From JBKPHS01 sp046729975 (GTDB taxonomy: Bacteria > Actinomycetota > Thermoleophilia > Solirubrobacterales > Thermoleophilaceae): 13,623 nt of DNA. Numbering within the stretch: position 1 is the first letter of the stretch; each line of letters starts with the position of its first letter. Of this stretch, positions 1 to 7,986 are shown piece by piece. The position numbers and the translations under genes are program-made. The DNA lies in contig JBKPHS010000037.1 of assembly GCA_046729975.1 (NCBI GenBank), positions 1 through 13,623 on the forward strand, given 5' to 3'. The notes beneath the pieces were generated by a model, which was not told the DNA's origin, ran no database searches, and saw only the letters and a program-made list of their open reading frames with translations.

Positions 1-970
1 CCGCAGGGCCGTCGCGGCGAGCGCGGAGCGGCGGCGCGTCGACGGGCGCTTCGATCCCCCGCGCGCGCTGGCCGGCGCTGCTCGTTACCTGGCGCTCGCG
101 GAGGATCGCTTCGGGCGAGAGGACCTCGCGACGGTCTCCTACCACATGGGCATCGGCAACCTCGAGGACATCGTCGCGGCCTACGTGGCGCCGCGCCCGG
201 CCCAGGCCAGCACGCGCGAGACCGTCGACGAGTACGACCTGTCCTGGCCCCGCATCTTCTTCGACACGTCGCCGGTCAGGAACCCGCGGACCTACAGCCG
301 GCTCCTGCGGCTCGGCGATGACTCCCGTACCTACCTGTTCAGGCTGGAGGCCGCGCGCGAGATCATGCGTCTCTGGCGCGAGGACCGCGACGAGCTGCGC
401 CGCCTGAACGAGCTCCAGACCGCGAAGGGCAGCTCCGAGGAGGTGCTGCGGCCGCGCGACGAGAATCCGCCCTACGAGGACGCCGGCGACCTGCGCTTGG
501 CCTACGAAGACGGCGAGCTGGCGAGGCTGCCCAACAACCCGCGCGGGCTCGGATTCCGCCTCGATCCCCGGATGGGTGAGCTCGCGCCGCGCCTCGAGCA
601 GAGTCCTTCGCTCTACCGCGGACTGCGCCCCGATGCCCTGGCGACGCTCCTCTTCATCGCGAAGGAGGTGCGCCGCGCCGTGCCCGGCCGGACGCTCGAG
701 GTGACGAGCACAGTGCGCGACCTGCCCTACCAGGGGCGGCTCCTCGGGGAGAACCCGGAGGCGACGGCCGGCTTCTCACTGCACACGACCGGCTACGCGC
801 TGGACATTCGGCGCCGCCGCGCAACCGAGAACGCGCTCGTCGCCGTGCTCGACCGGCTCCAGGCGCTCGGAGTGATCGCGTGGGTATACGAGCCGCAGGC
901 GATCCATCTCACGGTCGGGCCCGAGGGAGAGCGGTACATGCCTCTGTATGAGACGCTCGCGGGGCGATGA
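1..970 (+). CDS. Peptidoglycan hydrolase, lytic transglycosylase-like plus M15-like carboxypeptidase domain (5' partial)
   Basis: The reading frame is open from base 2 with no start, so the gene begins outside the window; about 322 residues are visible, ending at TGA 968-970. The first 60 codons resemble the C-terminal half of an SLT-type lytic transglycosylase: a DPPRALAGAARYL helix, an FG turn, then SYHMGIGNLEDIV, which matches the family's S-Y-N-x-G-x-G-N motif. The last ~130 residues look like a zinc D-Ala-D-Ala carboxypeptidase of the M15/VanY kind: SLHTTGYALDI (His at 782-784, Asp seven residues later) and a later AIHLTV giving another His ligand. The ~130 residues between are charged and unassigned. 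It probably acts outside the membrane, cutting glycan strands and/or stem peptides; any signal peptide would lie in the missing 5' part. An internal ATG at 146 exists, but it lies inside the conserved transglycosylase motif and is not the true start. Domain identities are by motif only. Confidence 0.72.
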   Translation, partial: RRAVAASAERRRVDGRFDPPRALAGAARYLALAEDRFGREDLATVSYHMGIGNLEDIVAAYVAPRPAQASTRETVDEYDLSWPRIFFDTSPVRNPRTYSRLLRLGDDSRTYLFRLEAAREIMRLWREDRDELRRLNELQTAKGSSEEVLRPRDENPPYEDAGDLRLAYEDGELARLPNNPRGLGFRLDPRMGELAPRLEQSPSLYRGLRPDALATLLFIAKEVRRAVPGRTLEVTSTVRDLPYQGRLLGENPEATAGFSLHTTGYALDIRRRRATENALVAVLDRLQALGVIAWVYEPQAIHLTVGPEGERYMPLYETLAGR

Positions 971-1422
971 CTCTCGGTGACAGCGGCCGGCTGACCGAGC
1001 GCCGGGGCGCCATACGGGCGGGGCTGCTTGTCCTCGCCATCCCGCAGCTCTTCGCCGGCGGCTGGGCGCTCGTGGATCCCCGCGGCTGGTTCGACGAGTT
1101 TCCCGGCGCCGGGCGCCACTGGCTGCCGCCGCTCGGACCGTACGACCAGCACCTCGCCATCGACGCGGGCGCCGGCCTGTTCGCCACGAGCGTGCTCCTG
1201 ATCCTGGCCGCGATCGTCCTCGAGCGGCGGGTGGTGCAGGTCGCGCTCGCCGGCTGGCTTGCCTTCGCCCTGCCGCACACGATCTACCACTACGTGACGC
1301 TCGACAAGTACGGGACGACCGATGCCGTCCTCAATGGGATCACCCTCGGGTTGACCGTGCTGATCCCGCTGCTTCTGCTGTGGCTGACGCTGCCGCGCGG
1401 CGCGCGGCGGGCGGCTCCTTAG
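967..1422 (+). CDS. Small integral membrane protein with four predicted helices
   Basis: I do not recognise the family. The 151-residue product has hydrophobic stretches at about residues 17-37, 66-86, 88-108 and 121-143, consistent with a four-helix inner-membrane protein. A polar loop (about 38-65) between helices 1 and 2 is rich in W, G and P, and helix 3 ends with an H-x3-YHY cluster. The ATG at 967 overlaps the TGA of the peptidoglycan hydrolase as ATGA, so the two genes are very probably co-transcribed and translationally coupled. That suggests an envelope-related role but does not show one. The tail is short and Arg/Ala-rich. The gene ends two bases before the converging nucleotidyltransferase gene, with no room for a conventional terminator between them. 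Confidence 0.75.
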   Translation: MTLGDSGRLTERRGAIRAGLLVLAIPQLFAGGWALVDPRGWFDEFPGAGRHWLPPLGPYDQHLAIDAGAGLFATSVLLILAAIVLERRVVQVALAGWLAFALPHTIYHYVTLDKYGTTDAVLNGITLGLTVLIPLLLLWLTLPRGARRAAP

Positions 1423-1424
1423 GC

Positions 1425-2417
1425 TTAGCCCCGGTACGGGCGCAGGCTCTCGACTATCCCGGCGTGCCCGTGGATCGCGCCGATGATGATCTCGTCCACC
1501 TCGACCTCCGTGCCGGGGAACACGATCGAGTCGCGCAGCGCCGCGCCGGCGCCGACCGGGCAGCGGTCGCCGATGACCACCGGGCCCATGAGGCGCGCTC
1601 CTGCGCCGATCTCGCAGCGCTCGCCGATCCAGATCGGGCCCTCGACCTGCTCGGCGGCGGATAGGTCCGAGCCCGCCCCGACGCGCACGCCCTCCCGTAC
1701 CTCCTCGCCCGGCACCTCGAGGCGGAGTCTGCCCTCGAGCGCGTCGAAGGTGCCCGCACGCAGCTCGTCGAGCGAGCCGACGTCGTTCCAGTAGTCGTCG
1801 ATCTCGTGCACGTGGAAGGGGACGTCGTTCTCGAGCAGGGTCGGGAACACGTCCTGCGCCCAGTCGACGAAGGGGCGCTCCGGGAAGTAGTCGAAGATGT
1901 CGGGGCTGAAGCAGTAGATCCCGCAGTTGCCGAGGTCGGAGAGCGCCTCGGCGGGATCCGGCTTCTCCTGGAATCCGAGTATGCGGCCGCTCTCGTCGTG
2001 GATCACGACCCCGTACTCGCGCGTGTCCGGCACCTTCTTGACGGTCAGCGTGGCGATCCCGCCCGTGCTGCGGTGGCGCTCCACGAGCACGTTCAGGTCG
2101 AGGTCGGTGAGAGCGTCGCCGGACACGACGATGATCAGGTCGTCGCCAAAGAAGTCCGCCACGTTGCGGACGCCGCCCGCCGTGCCGAGCAGCTCCTCCT
2201 CGAACCGGTACTCGATCCGGTCGCCGAAGTAGCCCCTGATCGTGTCCGGGAAGTAGTGGAGGTTGGCGACGACCTGGTCGAATCCCTGGCGCTCGAGCAG
2301 GTCGAGGATGTGGGCCATCACGGGCCTGTCGAGCACCGGGACCATCGGCTTGGGTATCTCGTAGGTGAGCGGCCTGAGGCGGGTCCCAAGGCCCGCTGCG
2401 AGCACCATGGCCTTCAT
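1425..2417 (-). CDS. Sugar-phosphate nucleotidyltransferase (mannose-1-phosphate guanylyltransferase / glucose-1-phosphate type)
   Basis: This enzyme should couple a sugar 1-phosphate to a nucleoside triphosphate, giving NDP-sugar and pyrophosphate in the cytoplasm. The N-terminus carries the nucleotidyltransferase signature LAAGLGTRLRPLT followed by the conserved Lys-Pro of EIPKPM. Downstream are the metal-site Asp in VSGDALTD, an EKP motif, GNCGIY and the WNDVGS sugar-site segment. After about residue 240 the sequence is hexapeptide-like (IGERCEIGAGARL, VIGDRCPVGAGAAL), a left-handed beta-helix tail. Length is normal for the family. The frame opens with GTG at 2429, but ATG 2417 places Met directly before the conserved KAMVLAAG strand and sits just behind a possible -10 element, so I chose 2417 (330 aa; 334 aa from GTG). 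It is separated from the larger operon by a 360-bp gap and converges with the membrane-protein gene. Substrate (mannose, glucose or another sugar; GTP, UTP or dTTP) cannot be read from motifs alone. Confidence 0.88.
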   Translation of the reverse strand: MKAMVLAAGLGTRLRPLTYEIPKPMVPVLDRPVMAHILDLLERQGFDQVVANLHYFPDTIRGYFGDRIEYRFEEELLGTAGGVRNVADFFGDDLIIVVSGDALTDLDLNVLVERHRSTGGIATLTVKKVPDTREYGVVIHDESGRILGFQEKPDPAEALSDLGNCGIYCFSPDIFDYFPERPFVDWAQDVFPTLLENDVPFHVHEIDDYWNDVGSLDELRAGTFDALEGRLRLEVPGEEVREGVRVGAGSDLSAAEQVEGPIWIGERCEIGAGARLMGPVVIGDRCPVGAGAALRDSIVFPGTEVEVDEIIIGAIHGHAGIVESLRPYRG

Positions 2418-2427
2418 GCGGCGGGGC

Positions 2428-2433
2428 ACGCTA
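2428..2433 (-). promoter_or_regulatory. Possible -10 element (TAGCGT) for the nucleotidyltransferase gene
   Basis: On the - strand, TTGGTAGCGTGCC lies just upstream of the gene. TAGCGT fits the TAnnnT consensus of housekeeping -10 boxes and is preceded by a TTGG extension. Its end is 10 bases before the ATG at 2417, so a start site about 7 nt downstream would give a nearly leaderless mRNA. No Shine-Dalgarno sequence precedes the ATG and no convincing -35 is visible. If correct, the GTG at 2429 would not be on the transcript. Confidence 0.3.
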
Positions 2434-2665
2434 CCAACCCCGACGGGCCGTCGAGCGCGGCGCCGCGATGTTTGGACAGGCGTCGATAGGAGCGCACTTC
2501 AACGAGCGCGAACATGGCGGCGTGGCCTCACGAGTGGACGTGTCGGCGGTACTTGCGGCGATGACCCTCGGGCACGTCGCGTCCCCGCCGCGGCGCCCGT
2601 GGGCCAGCGGATCCTCCCAAGGGGCCGGCCGCCACCGGCGGCCAGGCAGGAAGAGCGGCTCGGAT

Positions 2666-2697
2666 GCGGCGGCGCCCTCGTGCGGGGGCGCCGCCGC
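2666..2697. repeat. GC-only 12-bp hairpin
   Basis: Left arm GCGGCGGCGCCC (2666-2677) and right arm GGGCGCCGCCGC (2686-2697) are perfect reverse complements around an 8-base loop. The stem would be extremely stable in RNA read from either strand. There is no T-run on either side, so it is not a classical intrinsic terminator. It could be a leader structure for the leftward nucleotidyltransferase mRNA if transcription starts that far upstream, or simply a chance hairpin of GC-rich DNA. Confidence 0.5.
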
Positions 2698-2734
2698 GAG
2701 CCGGGCGCTGAAGCCGGCGCGGAAAACGAGCACT

Positions 2735-2778
2735 CGTTGAACGATTGGGTCCCCCATAGGGGCCCAAATCGTTCAACG
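2735..2778 (-). terminator. Long inverted repeat just downstream of the ahcY pair, candidate terminator or palindromic repeat element
   Basis: CGTTGAACGATT (2735-2746) pairs perfectly with AATCGTTCAACG (2767-2778). Beyond one bulged A the stem continues with three G-C pairs, one G-T wobble and three more G-C pairs to a 5-base loop, about 19 pairs in total. It begins 12 bases past the TAG of the second SAH hydrolase gene, the right place to end the eight-gene - strand block. On the - strand only a short TTTT occurs, some 10 bases beyond the stem, next to a second small palindrome (2725-2738), so classical U-tract termination is weak. The outer half is not GC-only, unlike the surrounding DNA, so a REP-like repeat is a real alternative. 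Confidence 0.5.
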
Positions 2779-4050
2779 AAGGCCCGCGCCTAGGTCCCCT
2801 GGTCCCAGGAGTGGAGGTAGCGCTCCTGGAGCTCCGTCAGCCGGTCGATCTCCACGCCCATCGCCTCGAGCTTGAGGCGGGCGATCTCGGCGTCGATCTC
2901 CTCCGGCACGACGTAGACCTTCTTCTCGAGCTCGCCGCCGTGCCTTGCGAGGTGCTCGGCCGCCAGCGCCTGGTTGGCGAAGCTCATGTCCATCACCGCG
3001 GCGGGATGACCCTCCGCGGCGGCGAGGTTCACGAGCCGGCCCTCCGCCAGCAGGTAGATGCGGCGGCCGTCCTCGATGACGTGCTCCTCGACGTATGGCC
3101 GCGCCTCGCGCGTCGCTTTCGTGATCGCGCCGAGATCGTCCTTGTTGATCTCGACATCGAAGTGGCCGGCGTTGGCGAGAATCGCGCCGTCCTTCATCAC
3201 GTCGAAGTGCCGGCGGGCCAGCACGTCGCGGTTGCCGGTGACTGTGATGAAGACATCGCCCTCGCGTGCGGCGTCCACGGCGGGCATCACGTCGTAGCCG
3301 TCCATGACGGCCTCGAGCGCACGCAGTGGATCGACCTCGCAGACGATCACGTGCGCGCCCGCGCCCTTGGCGCGCATCGCGACGCCGCGGCCGCACCACC
3401 CGGAGCCGATCACCACGACGCGGCTCCCGGCGAGCAGGACGTTGGTAGCCCGCAGGATGCCGTCGAGCGTCGACTGGCCCGTGCCGTAGCGGTTGTCGAA
3501 CAGGTGCTTGGTGTTCGCCTCGTTGACGGCGACGATCGGGAAGCCGAGGCGCCCCTCGGCTTCGAGCGCCTTGAGGCGGATCACGCCGGTCGTCGTCTCC
3601 TCGGTGCCGCCGACGATCTCCGGCAACTGGTCCGTGCGCCTGCCGTGCAGAACCGAGATCACGTCGGCGCCGTCGTCCATCGTGATCTGGGGCCGCATGT
3701 CGCAGACCGCGTCGATGTGGCGGTAGTAGGTGTCGTGGTCCTCACCGTGGATCGCGAACACCGCGGCCCCGTGGCGGTCCACCAGCGCGGCGGCGGCGTC
3801 GTCCTGGGTCGAGAGCGGGTTCGACGCGCAGAGTCCCACGGTCGCGCCTCCCGCCATCAGCGCGCGGACGAGGTTGGCCGTCTCGGTGGTCACGTGCAGG
3901 CACGCCGCGACGGTCATGCCTTCGAGCGGCCGCTCGCGCTCGAAGCGCTCACGGATCTGGCGCAGCACGGGCATCTGCCCGTCCGCCCACTGGATGCGAC
4001 GCTCGCCGGCCTCCGCCAGCGAGAGGTCGGCTACGTCGTGCCTCGGACCG

Positions 4051-5502
<1,452 letters not shown>

Positions 5503-5528
5503 CGGTCTCCGTTCTCGTTTGCGGTTAG

Positions 5529-5891
5529 CTAAGCGACCTCGGGGAGGCTCAGCAGGCGCTCGTGCTTCTCCTGCTCGAAGCGCAGCCAGTCGCTCGACGG
5601 CACGTTCTCCGGGCGGCGGGGCTGCGCCTCCAGCCAGCGCTCGACCTCCGCGCGCAGGCGCTCGTCGTCGCGCATCCGCTTCGCGAAGGCGACGTCGGAG
5701 AGGCCGCAGTCGAACCGGGCCAGCAGCTCGCGCAGCGTGCGCAGGCGCTGCAGCTCGCCCGGTCCGAAGATGCGATAGCCGGACTCCGTCCGCGGGATGT
5801 CGATCAGGCCCACCCGCTCCAGGTAGCGGAGCATTCGAGACGACCAGCCGGTCGTCTCGGCGGCCTCGTGGATCGTGAGCCCGTCGGTCAC
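5529..5891 (-). CDS. MerR-family transcriptional regulator
   Basis: This small DNA-binding protein has the N-terminal MerR winged helix: LTIHEAAETTGWSSRMLRYLER (helix-turn-helix), then GLIDIPRTESGYRIFGPGELQRL (wing and second helix pair). A helical stretch follows (LRTLRELLARFDCGLSDVAFAKRM), then a short charged tail. It lacks the Cys-rich metal loop of MerR/CueR proteins and any long effector domain, so the signal is unknown. I place the start at GTG 5891 (120 aa) because MTDGLTIHEAAE matches the usual MerR N-terminus and a 26-bp inverted repeat sits just upstream; GTG 5909 would add six residues. It lies between the isomerase gene and ahcY, all on one strand, so it may control itself and the two SAH hydrolase genes. 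That target is inferred from position only. Confidence 0.88.
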   Translation of the reverse strand: MTDGLTIHEAAETTGWSSRMLRYLERVGLIDIPRTESGYRIFGPGELQRLRTLRELLARFDCGLSDVAFAKRMRDDERLRAEVERWLEAQPRRPENVPSSDWLRFEQEKHERLLSLPEVA

Positions 5892-5898
5892 GGCGGCC

Positions 5899-5924
5899 AA
5901 CCTTAGCACGGTTGTGTCAAGGTT
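5899..5924 (-). promoter_or_regulatory. 26-bp inverted repeat, candidate operator of the MerR-type regulator
   Basis: On the - strand AACCTTGACAC (5924-5914) and GTGCTAAGGTT (5909-5899) form an inverted repeat with 11-base arms, 9 of 11 matching, around a 4-base AACC spacer. The outer six bases AACCTT/AAGGTT are perfect. The right arm contains TAAGGT, a plausible -10 box whose start site would fall close to the GTG at 5891. The left arm contains TTGACA, but only 9 bases away, so it cannot be the -35 of that box. The repeat also covers the TGA of the upstream isomerase gene (5917-5919). Its size, symmetry and position fit a dimeric MerR-family operator overlapping its own promoter. Confidence 0.5.
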
Positions 5925-6954
5925 CTGCGAGCCTTCGCTTCAGCTCCTCGATCGGCTCCATCGGCGACGGATCGGTGCCGGCGAGGACCGCGAGGTAGAC
6001 CGAGAGCAGGTCGCCGAGGAAGACGAGCGACATGAGCCGCTCGAAGGGCGTCACCCCGCGCGACTCGATCACCTCGACGGGCGCGCCGTGGCGCTCGATG
6101 ACCTCGGCGGTCAGATCGATGCGGCGGCGAACGCGTGGGTGCAGCTGCGGGTCGTCCATGAACACGGCCGCGAACGGGCCCTCGCCCCAGCCGCAGATCT
6201 CGTTGTGGTCGGCCTCGGGCAGCTCGGCGAAGAAGGCGTGTGACTTGGCGTTCTCGTTCAGCTGCGCCTTCCAGCGGTGCGCGGCGGCAGCGGTGATGCC
6301 GGCGCCGTAGAAGACGGGAACGGTTCCGGCGAGACGGCCCGCCAGCGCCTTCGCCTGCGAATCGGCGCCGGAATCCGGGCCCCACTCGGCGGCCAGCTCT
6401 GGCAGCAGTGCCGCCGCGGCCTCGATCTCGTCGCGCACTGCGGGCGCAGCGCCGGCGAGGCGCGCGCACTCGATCGCGCCGACGGTCATGTACGCGACCG
6501 CGGCGCGCGGCAGGAAGCCGGACGGCACGCCGATGACTGGCACGCCGTCGGCGCGCGCGGCTTCGGCGAGGCGGCCGCCGGTGGTGAGCGCGATGCGTGC
6601 GGCGCCCGCCTCGCCTGCGGCCTCGTAGCAGGCGAGCGTCTCCTCCGTGTCGCCGGAGTAGCTCGAGCAGAGCACGAGCGTGTCGGCGCCGAGCCAGGGC
6701 TCGACCGAGTAGCCGCGCAGCGAGCGGATCGGGTGCGTGGCGCGCTCGCCGATCGCCGCGGCGGCGAGGTCCGCGCCGATCGCCGACCCACCCATCCCGC
6801 AGACGAGCAGGCCGCCGGGGAGGTCGCGCGTCGAGATGCCGGCCGACTCGACGCGCCACAGCGCATCGGTCAGCTGGTGCGGCTGGTCGAGCACGTCGCC
6901 GAGCATTCCCTGCGTGTCCACGGCCTGGATCGCCGCGCGTGAGAGGTCCGTCAC
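5917..6954 (-). CDS. Bifunctional phosphoglucose/phosphomannose isomerase (SIS-domain)
   Basis: This enzyme interconverts fructose 6-phosphate with glucose 6-phosphate and mannose 6-phosphate, feeding GDP-mannose synthesis. The 345-residue length is normal for the bifunctional PGI/PMI family of archaea and actinobacteria. The first SIS domain carries GMGGSAIGAD (53-62) and the phosphate-binding SSYSGDTEET (98-107). The second carries QLNENAK (231-237) and, after AFFAELPEADHNEICGW, the conserved His250-Asn251-Glu252 cluster. The GTG start at 6954 overlaps the TGA of the upstream nucleotidyltransferase gene (GTGA), indicating translational coupling and a shared mannose-activation role. Some actinobacterial relatives with this architecture are annotated only as SIS-domain proteins, so catalytic activity is likely but not shown. 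Confidence 0.93.
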   Translation of the reverse strand: MTDLSRAAIQAVDTQGMLGDVLDQPHQLTDALWRVESAGISTRDLPGGLLVCGMGGSAIGADLAAAAIGERATHPIRSLRGYSVEPWLGADTLVLCSSYSGDTEETLACYEAAGEAGAARIALTTGGRLAEAARADGVPVIGVPSGFLPRAAVAYMTVGAIECARLAGAAPAVRDEIEAAAALLPELAAEWGPDSGADSQAKALAGRLAGTVPVFYGAGITAAAAHRWKAQLNENAKSHAFFAELPEADHNEICGWGEGPFAAVFMDDPQLHPRVRRRIDLTAEVIERHGAPVEVIESRGVTPFERLMSLVFLGDLLSVYLAVLAGTDPSPMEPIEELKRRLAEP

Positions 6955-7979
6955 GAGATGCGCTCGCCGGGGGGGACGCGAGCCTCCGCGCCTACGGCCG
7001 CGCCCGCCTCGATCGCGGCGCCGCTCCCGACCATCGCGCCGCCCTCCACTCGTGCGCCGTCGCCCACCTCGACGCCCTCGCCCAGCACGCTGTCGGCGAT
7101 CAGGCAGCCGGCGCCGACGCGAACGCCGTCGTGCAGCACCGCTCGCTCCACCACGGAGCCATCGCCGAGAACGCAGTCGCGGCCGAGCACGGTCAGCGGC
7201 CCAACCCGGGCGCCGTCGACCTCGGTGCCCTCGTAGATCAAGGAGTCGGAGTCGTCGCGCGCCGGGAGCGTGCTCGCCACCCTGCCCGCCAGGAGGTCCT
7301 GGGTCGCCTCGAGGTAGCGCGCGGGCGTGCCGATGTCGATCCAGTAGCCCTCGGCGGGCCAGCCGTAGAGCCCTTCGCCCACGAGTCCGGGGAAGACCTC
7401 GCGCTCGAACGACACCGAGCGGCCGGGCTCGATGCGATCCACGACCTCTCGCTCGAGCAAGTAGGCGCCGGCGTTGATCCGATTGGTCGGCGCCGGAGCC
7501 TCGGACTTCTCGAGGAACGCCTCCACGCGCCCAGCCGGATCGGTCGGCACGACGCCGTAGCTGCTCGTCTCGTCCACAGCGACCAGCGCGAGCGTGGCCC
7601 GGGCACCGGCGCGCTCGTGCTGGTCGAGCTCGGCGCTCAGGTCCATGTCCGTCAGTACGTCGCCGTTCAGGACGAACAGCCGGTCCTCGAGCAGCCCGCG
7701 ATCCGCCGCGAGGCGGACCGGGCCGGCGGTGCCGAGCGGTTCCTCCTCATGGACGTAGTGGAGGCGCATCCCCTCGTACTCGTCCCCGAGCACGCGCTCG
7801 ACGGCGTCGGACATAAAGCCGCAGGAGAGGACCACGTCGTCGACGGCGTGCATGAGCAGCCAGTCGAGCATGAAGCTGAGGAACGGCCGGCCCGCCAGCG
7901 GCATGATCGGCTTCGGCGTGGTGAGAGTCAGCGGCCGCAGCCGTGTGCCCTCGCCGCCCGCGAGGACGAGCGCCTGCAT
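6951..7979 (-). CDS. Sugar-phosphate nucleotidyltransferase, probable mannose-1-phosphate guanylyltransferase
   Basis: Predicted to make an NDP-sugar, most likely GDP-mannose. The start is ATG 7979, directly before the conserved first strand (QALVLAGGEGTRLRPLT). Lys23-Pro24 follow, then LNGDVLTD with metal-site Asp107, FLEKSEAP, NRINAGAYL and WIDIGTPARY with Asp215. From about residue 245 the chain is a hexapeptide-repeat beta-helix (VLGDGSVVERAVLHDGVRVGAGC and onward). It starts 7 bases after the UDP-glucose dehydrogenase stop and its own stop overlaps the start of the PGI/PMI gene. That coupling is the main argument for mannose as substrate; a phosphomannomutase to supply mannose 1-phosphate is not in the window. 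No Shine-Dalgarno sequence is visible. It is a homologue, not a recent duplicate, of the enzyme at 1425-2417. Confidence 0.88.
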   Translation of the reverse strand: MQALVLAGGEGTRLRPLTLTTPKPIMPLAGRPFLSFMLDWLLMHAVDDVVLSCGFMSDAVERVLGDEYEGMRLHYVHEEEPLGTAGPVRLAADRGLLEDRLFVLNGDVLTDMDLSAELDQHERAGARATLALVAVDETSSYGVVPTDPAGRVEAFLEKSEAPAPTNRINAGAYLLEREVVDRIEPGRSVSFEREVFPGLVGEGLYGWPAEGYWIDIGTPARYLEATQDLLAGRVASTLPARDDSDSLIYEGTEVDGARVGPLTVLGRDCVLGDGSVVERAVLHDGVRVGAGCLIADSVLGEGVEVGDGARVEGGAMVGSGAAIEAGAAVGAEARVPPGERIS

Positions 7980-7986
7980 ATCGGCG

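Larger units (their letters stand above)
2430..2789. other. Non-coding gap rich in hairpins
   Basis: About 360 bases lie between the nucleotidyltransferase start and the stop of the distal SAH hydrolase gene. I find no convincing gene in either direction: the open frames here are Arg/Ala/Pro-rich, lack recognisable motifs and look like the accidental openness of high-GC DNA. The gap holds three inverted repeats: GGCCGCC-ACC-GGCGGCC at 2627-2643, a 12-bp GC hairpin at 2666-2697, and a long palindrome at 2735-2778. A smaller palindrome, AACGAG-CA-CTCGTT, sits at 2725-2738. The promoter for the leftward nucleotidyltransferase must lie in or just after the 2430-2560 part. No tRNA, known riboswitch or CRISPR signature was recognised. 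Confidence 0.6.

Noticed and set aside
2431..2757. Possible 108-residue gene in the intergenic gap (- strand), and similar + strand frames
   Set aside because: They cross the hairpins, have Arg/Ala/Pro-rich sequence without motifs, and have no ribosome binding site.
5503..5528. SAH riboswitch in front of ahcY
   Set aside because: Only 26 bases lie between the regulator's stop and ahcY, too short for any known SAH riboswitch.
5900..5920. TTGACA and TAAGGT read as a -35/-10 promoter pair for the MerR gene
   Set aside because: The spacing is 9 bases, far from the 17-19 needed; the inverted-repeat reading explains both hexamers better.
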